Of a stretch of DNA of 64,000 bases, positions 54,080-62,301 are shown one piece after another. A model generated the notes under the pieces. It had not been told where the DNA came from, did no database searches, and worked only from the letters and a program-made list of their open reading frames with translations. Origin of the DNA: Oscillospiraceae bacterium. GTDB taxonomy: Bacteria; Bacillota; Clostridia; Oscillospirales; Oscillospiraceae. The stretch covers positions 54,506 to 118,505 of the forward strand of contig JAAWNQ010000003.1 in the NCBI GenBank assembly GCA_022799035.1. Direction: 5' to 3'. Positions within the stretch are counted from its first letter, which is position 1; each line of letters opens with the position of its first letter. A program made the position numbers and the translations under genes.

Positions 54080-55168
54080 ATGATTTGCAGTAAAGAAACC
54101 CTGGCGCTGATGGAGGAGCTTACACAGGCCATCGGCATCTCCGGACAGGAACGGCAGGTATGCCGCATTCTTTCCAGGCACTACGCGGCCCTGGCCGACG
54201 AAGTCATCCGGGATCATAACGGCTCCATCTATGCCGTGAAGCGCTCCAAAAGCCCCGATCCCTTTCGGGTCATGGTGGCCGCCCACAGCGATGAGGTTGG
54301 TATGGTAGTCCGGCAGATCCGTCCCAACGGGCTCCTCAAAGCCGCGGTCATCGGAGGGCTTTACGAGGATGTGCTTGTGGGCTCCCGGCTGCGTCTGCTC
54401 ACCGACGATGGGCGGGAATTCCGGGGCTGCGTCTCCACCCTGGCCCAGAAGCTCCTCTATGAGCGGATCGGCAGCGGAAGGATCCCCACCAACCTGCTCT
54501 TCCTGGACTTCGGCTTTACCAGTGAGGCCGACGCCCGCGCCCAGGGCGTGCTGGAAGGATGCCAGGTGGTGGTCGATGGGCCGTTCGAGATTCTCAACGG
54601 CGGAAAGCGTCTTCTCTCCAAGGCCTGGGACGATCGCTTCGGCTGCATTCTGGGCATTGAGCTGCTCCAGGCACTGAAGGACGTCTCCCTCCCCTTTGAC
54701 CTCTATGTGGGAGCTGACGTCCAGGAGGAGGTGGGGCTGCGGGGGGCCAAAACCGCCTCCACCCTGATCTCCCCCGATCTGGCCGTTGTTCTGGACTGTA
54801 CCGCCGCCAATGATGTGGAACGCTTTGAACCGCCCTGCGGCGGTATCGGGCAGGGGGTCATGGTTCGCTTTCACGATGGTACTTATCTGCCCAACCGGAC
54901 CCTGTTTCTACGCTATTTATCCCTGCTGAAGGAGAAAAACATTCCCTATCAGTTTCATGAGTCCCGGGGCGGCACTGACGCCGGCTGCATAAACGTCAGC
55001 GGCACGGGCGTTCCTACCCTCACCGCCTGCATCTGCGCCCGGAATGTCCACTCCGGCAGCCTGATGATTGATGCGGAGGACTATGTTCACTGCCGGGAGG
55101 TGGTCACCGCCTTCCTTTCCGGCCTTGACCGGGCACAGCTTCAACAATTCCGAGACAATAATATCTAA
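54080..55168 (+). CDS. M42-family metallo-aminopeptidase
   Basis: This 362-residue di-zinc aminopeptidase belongs to the glutamyl aminopeptidase / TET (FrvX-like) group. Metal and catalytic residues are visible: H69 and D71 (VAAHSDEVG), D184 (SKAWDDRFGC), E216-E217 (DVQEEVGLRGA), D239 and a C-terminal histidine (RNVHSG). It should trim imported peptides in the cytosol, fitting its place after the peptide transporter. GAGG lies 7 nt before ATG 54080. Confidence 0.94.
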   Translation: MICSKETLALMEELTQAIGISGQERQVCRILSRHYAALADEVIRDHNGSIYAVKRSKSPDPFRVMVAAHSDEVGMVVRQIRPNGLLKAAVIGGLYEDVLVGSRLRLLTDDGREFRGCVSTLAQKLLYERIGSGRIPTNLLFLDFGFTSEADARAQGVLEGCQVVVDGPFEILNGGKRLLSKAWDDRFGCILGIELLQALKDVSLPFDLYVGADVQEEVGLRGAKTASTLISPDLAVVLDCTAANDVERFEPPCGGIGQGVMVRFHDGTYLPNRTLFLRYLSLLKEKNIPYQFHESRGGTDAGCINVSGTGVPTLTACICARNVHSGSLMIDAEDYVHCREVVTAFLSGLDRAQLQQFRDNNI

Positions 55169-55187
55169 AGAAAGGATGTGCGTTCCA

Positions 55188-56066
55188 ATGAGTTTGACCA
55201 CCAACCAGGATAAGATCGTCCGACAGTCTGTTATGGGACGGGTCCACCACCCTGTCCTCACCCCTCAGAAGGTTTACCGGGTGGGCAGTGACGGCGGCGC
55301 CCGTTTCACCCCTGCCCACGGCGCCATCACCTATGACATTGAGATCGGTGATAGCTGTATGGGGCTGGCAGGCGACCATATTGAACCGGGCGTCAGTTCC
55401 AAAAATGCCGACGATATCGAAAACCGGGCCTACACCCACCTCTCCTGTATCGGAAATGTGGCCGAGGTGGTCACAGGCAAGGCGGCCGGGGACACCGGCT
55501 TTGTTACCGGCACCCACGGCGGAATCGACCATGTAATGATCTGGTTCTCCCAGGAGACCTTGAACAAGATGGTCTGCGATGATAAAATTCTGGTCAAGTC
55601 TCACGGCCAGGGCCTGGCCCTGCTGGACTATCCCCAGGTAAAGCTCATGAGCATCGACCCCGCTCTTTTTGCCAAACTGCGCATCCGGGAGGAACAGGGC
55701 AAGTTGGTGATCCCCGTATCCGCCGTCATCCCCGCCTACCTTATGGGCTCCGGGCTAGGCGCCATGGAGGTTTTTGGCAGCGATTACGATATCATGACCC
55801 GGGATCCCGCCTCCTATGAGGAGTTCCATCTGGGGGATCTGCGCTTCGGCGATCTGGTGTTTATCCAGGATCACCAGTGCTTCCACGGCCCTGACTACCT
55901 GCGCGGCTCCGGCACGGTGGGCGTCATCATCCATGGCGACTCCTTCCTATCCGGTCATGGCCCCGGCGTCACCCCCATCATGACCTGCAGGGAGTCCCTC
56001 CTGGTTCCCGAGCTGGATCGGAGCGCCAACATCGCTTTCTATCTTGGCACAAAAGAGGTTCGGTAA
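55188..56066 (+). CDS. DUF4438 domain protein
   Basis: This 292-residue protein starts at ATG 55188. It carries motifs I associate with the DUF4438 family: GITYDIEIGDS-like (AITYDIEIGDSCMGLAGDHI), EPGVSSKNAD, and FVTGTHGGIDHVM, plus DLVFIQDHQCFHGPDYLRGS. Several conserved Asp, His and Gly suggest a metal-dependent enzyme, but no activity is established that I know of. It lies 19 bp after the M42 gene and 3 bp before the MATE gene, so it is part of the peptide operon. No signal peptide. Confidence 0.8.
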   Translation: MSLTTNQDKIVRQSVMGRVHHPVLTPQKVYRVGSDGGARFTPAHGAITYDIEIGDSCMGLAGDHIEPGVSSKNADDIENRAYTHLSCIGNVAEVVTGKAAGDTGFVTGTHGGIDHVMIWFSQETLNKMVCDDKILVKSHGQGLALLDYPQVKLMSIDPALFAKLRIREEQGKLVIPVSAVIPAYLMGSGLGAMEVFGSDYDIMTRDPASYEEFHLGDLRFGDLVFIQDHQCFHGPDYLRGSGTVGVIIHGDSFLSGHGPGVTPIMTCRESLLVPELDRSANIAFYLGTKEVR

Positions 56067-56069
56067 CCC

Positions 56070-57422
56070 GTGAACACCACCCAGCTTGGCACGGGGGATA
56101 TCCGCAGAACCTTTTTCTCCCTGGCCGCCCCGGCCATTTTGGCCCAGGTGGTCACTGTGATCTACAACATGGTGGACCGCATCTTCATCGGACAACTTCC
56201 CAACAGTCGGGCCATGATGGCCGCCATTGGCTTTGTGGCTCCCATCACCCTCCTGATCACCGCGTTCACCGCTCTTTTGGGGAACGGCGGTGCGCCTCTG
56301 TGCGCCATCTGTCTGGGCCGTGGGGAGCGGGACGAGGCAGAGCACATCATGTCCAACAGTTTCTCCGCGCTGAGCCTTTCCAGCGTGGTCATCACCGCGG
56401 TCTGCTTCTTTTTCTGCGAGCCTATCCTCCAGGCTTTTCACGCCGAGGGACAGCTTCTGGAATACGCCTCAGCCTATCTGCGCGTGTATATCTGGGGCAC
56501 CTTCTTCGCCCAGATATCCGTAGGACTGAATCCCTACATCAATACCCAGGGCTATGCCCGTACGGGCATGGCCACAGTGGCGGCAGGGGCCGGGCTCAAT
56601 CTGATCCTGGATCCTATCATGATCTACGGCCTTCACATGGGGGTGGTGGGCGCAGCCCTGGCCACCGTTCTGTCCCAGGGTCTTTCCGCCTTCCTGGTGC
56701 TGTGGTTTTTAAATTCCGACCGCAGTGGGATGCGCCTACGGCTATGCTATATGCTCCCCCAATGGTCCATCCTGCGGCAGATCATGTCTCTGGGGATCTC
56801 TCCCTTCATTATGAAGCTGACCGAAAGCCTGCTCTCCAGCTCCTTCAACGCCCAGCTTCTGGCCTATGGGGGAAATCTTGCGGTGAGCGTCATGACGGTG
56901 ATGAACAGTATCTGGCAGATGGCCCAGCTTATGACCCACGGCTTTACCGAGGGCGCACAGCCCATCCTGGGCTATAACTATGGCGCCAAACAGATGGATC
57001 GGGTTCGGTCTGTCTTTCGCCTGGAACTGGCTACCTGTTGGGGGTGGACCTTTCTCTGCGCTGTGGCAATCATGGCAGCTCCCGGGGTCTTTCTTCGGAT
57101 CTTTACCCCCGACCCGGAAGTTTTGTCCACAGGCCCCACTATGCTGCGGGTCTACTTTCTGGGGATGTTCTGTTATGGTGCCTTCAACGCCTGCCAGCAG
57201 ACCTATATCGCTTTGGGAAACGCGAAAAGCTCCCTCTTTTTCGCCGTGTTCCGAAAGGTCCTGCTTCTCATCCCCCTGATCTATCTCCTGCCTCGTCTGT
57301 TTCCCTCCCATCCCATTTTGGCCGTCCTGGCCGCGGAACCCGTAGCCGACATCACCGCCACAGTGGTCAACGGCCTCTGGTTTTCCCGCTTTTACAAAAA
57401 GAAGCTTTCTTCCCAACCGTAA
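56070..57422 (+). CDS. MATE-family efflux transporter
   Basis: This 450-residue membrane protein has about twelve hydrophobic segments. The MATE signatures are IRRTFFSLAAPAILAQVVTV, YNMVDRIFIGQLP and LNPYINTQGYARTGM, repeated in the second half as EGAQPILGYNYGAK. It exports small cationic or other compounds with Na+ or H+. GTG 56070 follows the previous stop by 3 bp with only a weak ribosome site, so translation is probably coupled. It may export an end product of peptide breakdown. Confidence 0.93.
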   Translation: MNTTQLGTGDIRRTFFSLAAPAILAQVVTVIYNMVDRIFIGQLPNSRAMMAAIGFVAPITLLITAFTALLGNGGAPLCAICLGRGERDEAEHIMSNSFSALSLSSVVITAVCFFFCEPILQAFHAEGQLLEYASAYLRVYIWGTFFAQISVGLNPYINTQGYARTGMATVAAGAGLNLILDPIMIYGLHMGVVGAALATVLSQGLSAFLVLWFLNSDRSGMRLRLCYMLPQWSILRQIMSLGISPFIMKLTESLLSSSFNAQLLAYGGNLAVSVMTVMNSIWQMAQLMTHGFTEGAQPILGYNYGAKQMDRVRSVFRLELATCWGWTFLCAVAIMAAPGVFLRIFTPDPEVLSTGPTMLRVYFLGMFCYGAFNACQQTYIALGNAKSSLFFAVFRKVLLLIPLIYLLPRLFPSHPILAVLAAEPVADITATVVNGLWFSRFYKKKLSSQP

Positions 57423-57428
57423 AGAAAA

Positions 57429-57469
57429 GAAAGACCGTGAGGCGCCTTCCCGCGCCCTCACGGTCTTTC
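57429..57469. terminator. Bidirectional terminator between MATE and rpiR genes
   Basis: AAAGACCGTGAGG pairs with CCTCACGGTCTTT, with a further CGC/GCG inner stem across one bulge. T-rich tails follow on both strands. It serves the convergent genes. Confidence 0.85.
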
Positions 57470-57470
57470 T

Positions 57471-58277
57471 CTATCTCTCTCCCCGCCACTCCTCTTGCCG
57501 TTGCTCTCGCTCCTCCAGCGCAAGGGACTTCCCCAGATAAACGATAAGGATCTCGATAAAAATAAAATTGATGGCCTGCTGATCCAGAAAATAGTCGGTG
57601 GTCACCAGCCATGTGGAGGGCAGGACCACCAAATAGGTGGCATAGGCCGCCATGGGGCTGTCCCGGTGCATGGTGATCAGGACCGTCTCCGCCCCCTGTT
57701 GAGCGGAGGAGCGGATAGCGTCCCGAATGATGGGGGTCGCCCCGTTGACAGAAAAATAGATGTGTACATCCCCCGGCCTGGCCGCGGCCGACAAATCCCG
57801 TACCAGCACGGTGTCCCATACCGCCTCCGCATCAAAGTTCAGCGTGTGGAGATGATGGCGGAGCTGCTGGGCGCTGTAACTGTTACGGTTCAGGCCAAAT
57901 ATCTTCACCCTCCTCGCCCGGCTGATATGCTCGGCGATCTCCTCCACCTGACCTTCGCTGACCTGATCCGCAATCTTTTTGATGGCGGCCTCATAGTAGG
58001 ACGCCAGCATCTGGACGACGTTGGAATTCTCCTGCCGGGCGATCCGTCCGGCATGGACAAACAGGGAATAGTCATACCGGAATTCGGTGAAGCCGGAGTA
58101 CCCCAGCTTTTGGGCAAAGCGGAGCACCGCCGACCGGGATGCCCCAGACAACTTCGCCAACTCCGCGATATTGGCACAGAGGGTCTCCTTTTGGTGGGTC
58201 ATTACAAATTGGGATATCTTTTTCTCCGTATTGGTCAGTTGGGTGCCATACTGCTCCAGCCGCTCCAAAAATTCCAT
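57471..58277 (-). CDS. RpiR/MurR-family transcriptional regulator
   Basis: This 268-residue regulator has an N-terminal RpiR-type HTH (about 1-77: EKKISQFVMTHQKETLCANI, LAKLSGASRSAVLRFAQKLG). A C-terminal SIS domain follows (about 110-250: VKIFGLNRNSYSAQQL, HIYFSVNGATPIIRDAI). SIS domains sense phosphosugars or amino sugars. It converges on the peptide operon and probably controls nearby genes, but no operator was identified. Confidence 0.92.
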   Translation of the reverse strand: MEFLERLEQYGTQLTNTEKKISQFVMTHQKETLCANIAELAKLSGASRSAVLRFAQKLGYSGFTEFRYDYSLFVHAGRIARQENSNVVQMLASYYEAAIKKIADQVSEGQVEEIAEHISRARRVKIFGLNRNSYSAQQLRHHLHTLNFDAEAVWDTVLVRDLSAAARPGDVHIYFSVNGATPIIRDAIRSSAQQGAETVLITMHRDSPMAAYATYLVVLPSTWLVTTDYFLDQQAINFIFIEILIVYLGKSLALEEREQRQEEWRGER

Positions 58278-58317
58278 TCCGTCAGTCCTTTCTCCCTCTT
58301 ATTTTCCTTATGTCCCA

Positions 58318-58346
58318 AATATAACATACTCTTGCCGGAATGAAAA
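58318..58346 (-). promoter_or_regulatory. Possible rpiR promoter
   Basis: On the minus strand TTTTCA (58341-58346), 17 bp, TATATT (58318-58323). The -35 is weak. Confidence 0.4.
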
Positions 58347-58368
58347 GTATTTTTATTCTCCTCCCCCT

Positions 58369-58880
58369 TTATGATAAGCAACTGCAAAAACGGGACATAG
58401 CTGCCTGCTCTCCGGCATAGAGAAATGCTTCTTCTGCTTTGAGTCCGCCGGAGATATCGATCTGTGATGTGTCCCGCCGGACACGATCTGCATGACAGTT
58501 GCCACATTCTCCGGGAAATAGTCGCTGGAGCCGATAAGGGCCTTTTGCACATATGTCATGTGAAGAACACTCACAGGCCGCTTGCCGTCCGTCACTGCGA
58601 CCACCATCCAGCTGCCTATTTTCCCTGCTTTCTGGAATTGTTCCAAGAGTCCCTCTGCCCCTGCCGCCTCCCAGATAAATGTCCACATCGGCGGTGGGAC
58701 CGTTCAGCCCGGGAGCGGTGCCGAAAACATCTTTTACTCTCCGGTCAAGCTCCTCATAAGCGGAGCCGCAGATCGGGATCCCCAAGGTCTACACCAAATT
58801 TAGAAAGGTGTTGGAGCCTGTATAGATCCGAAGATGAGGATGCGCTTGCCATCTCCTCTCCCCTGATTGCTCATACCAAA
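58369..58880 (-). pseudogene. Frameshifted zinc-type alcohol dehydrogenase remnant
   Basis: Three minus-strand pieces in two alternating frames read like the C-terminal half of a medium-chain zinc alcohol dehydrogenase. They are PICGSAYEELDRRVKDVFGT with GPTADVDIY, then EAAGAEGLLEQF and HMTYVQKALIGSSDYFPENV in the second frame, then KAEEAFLYAGEQAAM back in the first. At least two frameshifts are needed, an in-frame stop lies upstream, and no cofactor-domain start or N-terminal zinc domain is present. It is a dead fragment in the same orientation as rpiR. Family assignment is from motif memory. Confidence 0.5.
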
Positions 58881-59040
58881 GAAACCTATGGGGCAGTTGC
58901 GGTTCTGACCGTATGACCCAGTACAACTGCGGGTGGAGCACATGAAATTACCTCAGCTAAAGAGTTCTAAAACACAAGCAAAGCGAATTAAAAGCAGCTA
59001 TAAACAAGCAAAAATAGTCGCAAAAGAGTTGATATCACTT

Positions 59041-59086
59041 TTCGCAATGCTTAGATCGTGGGCTTAATTCCCATACCGTCCACCAA
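59041..59086 (+). other. Decayed 3' half of tRNA-Ala(CGC), possible att site
   Basis: Matches 47829-47874, from the anticodon loop to one base past CCA, at 39 of 46 positions, with the last 17 exact. Matching stops at the anticodon loop and no 5' half precedes it. Mismatches fall in the anticodon stem and T arm, so it cannot be a working tRNA. Confidence 0.75.
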
Positions 59087-59097
59087 AGCAAGATGAT

Positions 59098-59129
59098 CCG
59101 AACCTGACGCCGGTTGGCGGCGGGTTCGG
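59098..59129 (+). terminator. Hairpin after the tRNA remnant
   Basis: CCGAACC / GGTTCGG with an inner CGCC/GGCG stem, then GTTTATCTTTT. It stands where a tRNA terminator would. Confidence 0.55.
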
Positions 59130-59162
59130 GTTTATCTTTTGTCTGGACAGGACAGCATAAGG

Positions 59163-59201
59163 AAAGGGCGGCGGTATCATTGCGATACCGCCGCCCTTTT
59201 T
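59163..59201. terminator. Strong bidirectional terminator
   Basis: GGGCGGCGGTATC with its perfect complement around 5 nt, flanked by AAA and TTTTT. It lies 176 bp past the collagen gene stop and may end that transcript. The rest of 59202-59376 shows nothing clear. Confidence 0.8.
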
Positions 59202-59376
59202 CACTGTTTCTTGTTGTTTTCCCATTCGGCAAATCCCCATCGCCATTCTTCATTTTCAAATAAACGCCGGGTCAGGGCTTCCAATTTCATGCCGGGGGGA
59301 TCTGCGGATATATCTTTTTTATTCTTATTGATCCCTATATCAAATAAGGGAGGCCTCTGATGTTTGTTCTGTGTGG

Positions 59377-60810
59377 TCAGTTGATGCTCAGTCCGGCGCT
59401 TGCGTATCCTACGATTGTATTGACCAGAGACAGGCCGCTTGCCGACGCAGACAGGACCAGTATCAACCGGGTTTGGGCTGTCACCGGGATGTTGAGTCCG
59501 GTGAGGGACCCATTGAGCACGGTGCCAAGAGGCACTGTCCCGGAGAGAGAGGGGGTCAACGCAATCTGGGTCCCAGCAACGGGAGAAAATACATTGTTCG
59601 GCGCCGTAGACTGATATATCTGGGCGTTGACTGTGACGGTGGTCCCGATCAGAGGGAGCAACGCCGTCGTGCTGAAGAAGGCGCTGAAGGAGGTTATCAC
59701 CCCGGCCCGGGGAACCTGGAAGGCAAAATTGGACAGGGTGCCGCTGGAGTTGGTGAGGTCAATGGTGGAGCCCAGCACGGTAAGTCCCTGCGCGCTGCTT
59801 CCAAAGCCGACAAAGGCGGGAAGTCCCGCGAGCCCTCCGGCAATCGTTGTCAAAGACACCGGAAGCCCCGACGCAAAGGGGATGATGGCTCCCGTACCCG
59901 CAACGCCGGTGGCACCCGTAGCACCGGTCGCACCCGTGGCACCTGTCGCGCCTGTGGCGCCAACCGCTCCGGCAGCGCCGGTTGCTCCCGTAGCGCCTGT
60001 GGCACCCGTGGCACCATCCGCTCCGGCAGCGCCCGTGGCACCCGTAGCACCGGTGGCTCCATCCGCCCCGGCAGCACCCGTGGCTCCTGTAGCGCCGGTG
60101 GCTCCATCCGCCCCGGCAGCGCCCGTGGCGCCTGTAGCACCAGTTGCACCCGTGGCTCCTGCAGTGCCGGGGGCACCCGTGGCTCCATCCGCTCCAGTAG
60201 CGCCCGTGGCGCCGGTGGGACCCATCGGTCCCTCATCCCCCGTACAGCCCTTGGGGCCTTCGGGACCAATAGGCCCTGTTTCACCCTGCAGACCTTGGGG
60301 ACCAGTCACTCCCTGGGGCCCGGCAACGCCGGTGGCACCCGTGGGCCCTGCCGGACCCTGGGCTCCTCTCGGCCCCTGAGGTCCAGCGTCTCCCTGGGGA
60401 CCGACAGGACCCATAGGACCGGTGGCACCCACAGGTCCCTGAGGTCCCACATCCCCCTTGGGCCCTTCACAACCGGGGTCACCCTTCGGACCGATATCTC
60501 CCCTGACTCCCTGGATCCCCTGGATCCCCTGAGGACCCGCATAGCCTCTGGGGCCTATACAGCCCCTTGGCCCTGTGTTGCCGGTGGGGCCCACAGGCCC
60601 CGTGTTGCCTCTGGGTCCCCTCGCTCCGGCAGGGCCGGGGCTCCCCTGGGGCCCCATGGGGCCCTGAAGCCCCCTGTCCCCTCTCGGTCCCGGGCAGCCG
60701 GGATCTCCCTTGGGCCCCTGGGGTCCCATGGGGCCCTGCTCCCCCTTCGGCCCCTCGCAGCAGGGAGGCCGGCTGGGCTGGCAGCAATCAAAAAAAGCAT
60801 CTTGATTCAT
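59377..60810 (-). CDS. Collagen-like protein with BclB-type C-terminal domain
   Basis: This 477-residue protein has a short Cys/Pro N-terminus ([17 protein letters not shown]), then about 285 residues of Gly-X-Y. The first half is mixed GPQ/GPK/GPR triplets and the second half GAT-rich triplets (GATGATGA). The C-terminal domain (about 305-477), from [18 protein letters not shown] to [12 protein letters not shown], resembles the trimerising domain of Bacillus exosporium glycoprotein BclB. It probably forms collagen-like fibres on the spore surface. The many Gly-Ala-Thr triplets are likely O-glycosylation sites, and a glycosyltransferase gene lies just upstream on the same strand. No typical signal peptide or LPxTG. 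Confidence 0.9.
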   Translation of the reverse strand: MNQDAFFDCCQPSRPPCCEGPKGEQGPMGPQGPKGDPGCPGPRGDRGLQGPMGPQGSPGPAGARGPRGNTGPVGPTGNTGPRGCIGPRGYAGPQGIQGIQGVRGDIGPKGDPGCEGPKGDVGPQGPVGATGPMGPVGPQGDAGPQGPRGAQGPAGPTGATGVAGPQGVTGPQGLQGETGPIGPEGPKGCTGDEGPMGPTGATGATGADGATGAPGTAGATGATGATGATGAAGADGATGATGATGAAGADGATGATGATGAAGADGATGATGATGATGAAGAVGATGATGATGATGATGATGVAGTGAIIPFASGLPVSLTTIAGGLAGLPAFVGFGSSAQGLTVLGSTIDLTNSSGTLSNFAFQVPRAGVITSFSAFFSTTALLPLIGTTVTVNAQIYQSTAPNNVFSPVAGTQIALTPSLSGTVPLGTVLNGSLTGLNIPVTAQTRLILVLSASASGLSLVNTIVGYASAGLSIN

Positions 60811-60906
60811 AAAGAAATCAATCCCTCATCATGATTTTGCCGGGAGAAGTACCTGTATTCATCCCGGCACAGGAAAGACGCGTAAGGGGCGTCCTTCCCT
60901 GCCACC

Positions 60907-60932
60907 ATTTTATGCCGCGCCAAACAATTTGT
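60907..60932 (-). promoter_or_regulatory. Possible sigma-K-like promoter of the collagen gene
   Basis: On the minus strand AC (60931-60932), 16 bp, CATAAAATG (about 60906-60914) resembles the mother-cell sigma-K pattern AC-N16-17-CATAnnnTA. The leader to the start codon is about 95 bp and holds a GGAAAGACGC / GCGTCCTTCC hairpin. Confidence 0.35.
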
Positions 60933-60946
60933 GACAGATTTCGGCC

Positions 60947-62035
60947 TCACTCACACCCAAGGTCCTCTCTCCGGTTTTCAAAATATTTCTTGTTATAGAG
61001 ATAGGCTTCGGAATAGGGTTTACATTCTCCCGCCCGGTCGTTATATTCCTTTGCCTTCACAAGGTCCCCAAGCCTGTCGCTGCATACGCAAAGCTGCATA
61101 AGGGGGATATAATCATAGCAATCCGGGAGAATAAACCCCTCCCCCAGTTCATTTTGGGGGATATGGAGGGCGGTCTCATACCAGTAGGCGGCGACCCGGT
61201 AGTTTCCCCGCTCCAAAAAGTATTTTCCGATCTCACAGCACAATTCCGCCCGGGGCAGGTCAAAGCTCATGCTCCGCAGCAGGGTGTTCAACCCGGCCTC
61301 CTCCCGCCCCAGACGGAGATAGCAGTCGGCGCAAAGGGAGCATGCCTCTATTTTGTTTTCCAGCCATCCATCCTCCTGGCTCAGAAACCGCTCCAGCCCG
61401 CTTGCCGCCTCCTCATACCGCCGGTGATAATAGAGCTCCCTGCTATAATAGTATTGGTGGCGCGGTTCCAGCGGCTTTCCCTCCGACAGAAGCTTTTCAT
61501 AGATCCTCAGGTTTCGGTCCGGATCCCCCGCCCTCCTTTTTTTGTGGCACAGGGCGACGTCTGAATAGAGCACCCGGCCCCTTGGTGGGATGACCTCATG
61601 AACCGGGCCCACCCAGCGGTATTGGGGACTGTTTCTGATCCATCTTTCCCGAAAATAGGAGAACGTGGGGCTTCCCGCCTCGTCAAAGGCGGTGTGGTAT
61701 CTCATCATGACAACGTCCGTCTCGGGGGGCAGGGTCCGCTTCAGTTCCAGAAACGCTCCCCGCTGTTCCTCCTCCAGCACATCGTCAGCGTCCATCCACA
61801 TGCAGTAATCCATCGACGCTCTGGAAAAAGAGGCGTTTCTGGCCTCGGAAAAATCATCGTTCCACGGGTGGAAATAGAGTTGGGCGGGATAGGCGGATAC
61901 GATCTCCACCGTTCGATCGGTGGAGCCGGTATCGACGACGATAATCTCATCCACAAGATCCGCCACGCTGTCCAGGCAGCGGGCAATGTGGGCTTCCTCA
62001 TCTTTGACGATCATACAAAGGCTGATGGTCGGCAT
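60947..62035 (-). CDS. Family 2 glycosyltransferase with helical repeat C-terminus
   Basis: This 362-residue protein has an N-terminal GT-A domain (1-about 200). ISLCMIVKDEEAHIARCLDS, IIVVDTGSTDRTVEIV and the metal-binding D-A-D at 82-84 (YCMWMDADDV) are canonical. The C-terminal half is helical and TPR-like (REELNTLLRSM-type pairs, YFLERGNYRVAAYWYETALH). The form resembles bacterial SunS-type or protein-modifying GT2 enzymes. It lies directly upstream of the collagen-like gene, 136 bp apart, so that protein is the natural acceptor candidate. Confidence 0.9.
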   Translation of the reverse strand: MPTISLCMIVKDEEAHIARCLDSVADLVDEIIVVDTGSTDRTVEIVSAYPAQLYFHPWNDDFSEARNASFSRASMDYCMWMDADDVLEEEQRGAFLELKRTLPPETDVVMMRYHTAFDEAGSPTFSYFRERWIRNSPQYRWVGPVHEVIPPRGRVLYSDVALCHKKRRAGDPDRNLRIYEKLLSEGKPLEPRHQYYYSRELYYHRRYEEAASGLERFLSQEDGWLENKIEACSLCADCYLRLGREEAGLNTLLRSMSFDLPRAELCCEIGKYFLERGNYRVAAYWYETALHIPQNELGEGFILPDCYDYIPLMQLCVCSDRLGDLVKAKEYNDRAGECKPYSEAYLYNKKYFENRREDLGCE

Positions 62036-62217
62036 ATTGATCCCCCTTGTGTGTTTCTACTCTTGTCAGGCTGAACGCGGCTTTTGCCGTTCCTCTTATT
62101 CTATGCCTGCGGCGGGTCTTCGCTCTATCCCCCTGAGACCCCAGAGATCCGGGATGGAGGGACTGTTCCCCTCCCCCCAGAATTTACAGCCTGTTCACAC
62201 TCTTTCTTGTTTTTCAG

Positions 62218-62246
62218 TTGCCATTTTTTACTTTTCAGACTATAAT
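62218..62246 (+). promoter_or_regulatory. Promoter of the membrane protein at 62302
   Basis: TTGCCA (62218-62223), 17 bp, TATAAT (62241-62246), 55 bp before the start codon. Confidence 0.8.
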
Positions 62247-62301
62247 ACTTGTTATTGGAAAAGCTATCCCCACTATAACAAAAATAGAAGGAGTGGTTGC
62301 T

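Larger units (their letters stand above)
47874..59086. mobile_element. Candidate genomic island between tRNA-Ala(CGC) and a decayed tRNA 3' copy
   Basis: The tRNA 3' half (47829-47874) recurs at 59041-59086 with 39 of 46 positions identical and the last 17 (CCCATACCGTCCACCAA) exact, in the same orientation. This is the footprint left when an element inserts at a tRNA, restores it, and displaces the old 3' end. The 11 kb between holds a peptide transport and processing operon, an RpiR regulator and a broken dehydrogenase. No integrase is present, so the island would be immobile or decayed. A duplicated tRNA gene that lost its 5' half is the alternative. Confidence 0.5.

Noticed and set aside
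52162..54168. 668-codon minus-strand frame opposite the peptide-binding lipoprotein
   Set aside because: The composition is Gly/Val/His-rich antisense shadow. The plus strand encodes a clear SBP_bac_5 lipoprotein with lipobox.
59041..59086. Functional tRNA gene
   Set aside because: Only the 3' half matches tRNA-Ala(CGC), with mismatches in the anticodon stem and T arm. No D arm or acceptor 5' strand precedes it.
59900..60240. Short tandem DNA repeats that could be a variable-number locus only
   Set aside because: They are in-frame Gly-Ala-Thr triplets of the collagen-like protein. Length variation is possible but they are not an independent element.
59371..60834. Gly/Thr/Arg-rich plus-strand frame opposite the collagen gene
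   Set aside because: The complement of Gly-X-Y codons gives another regular repeat. Only the minus strand has a start, ribosome site and a real C-terminal domain.
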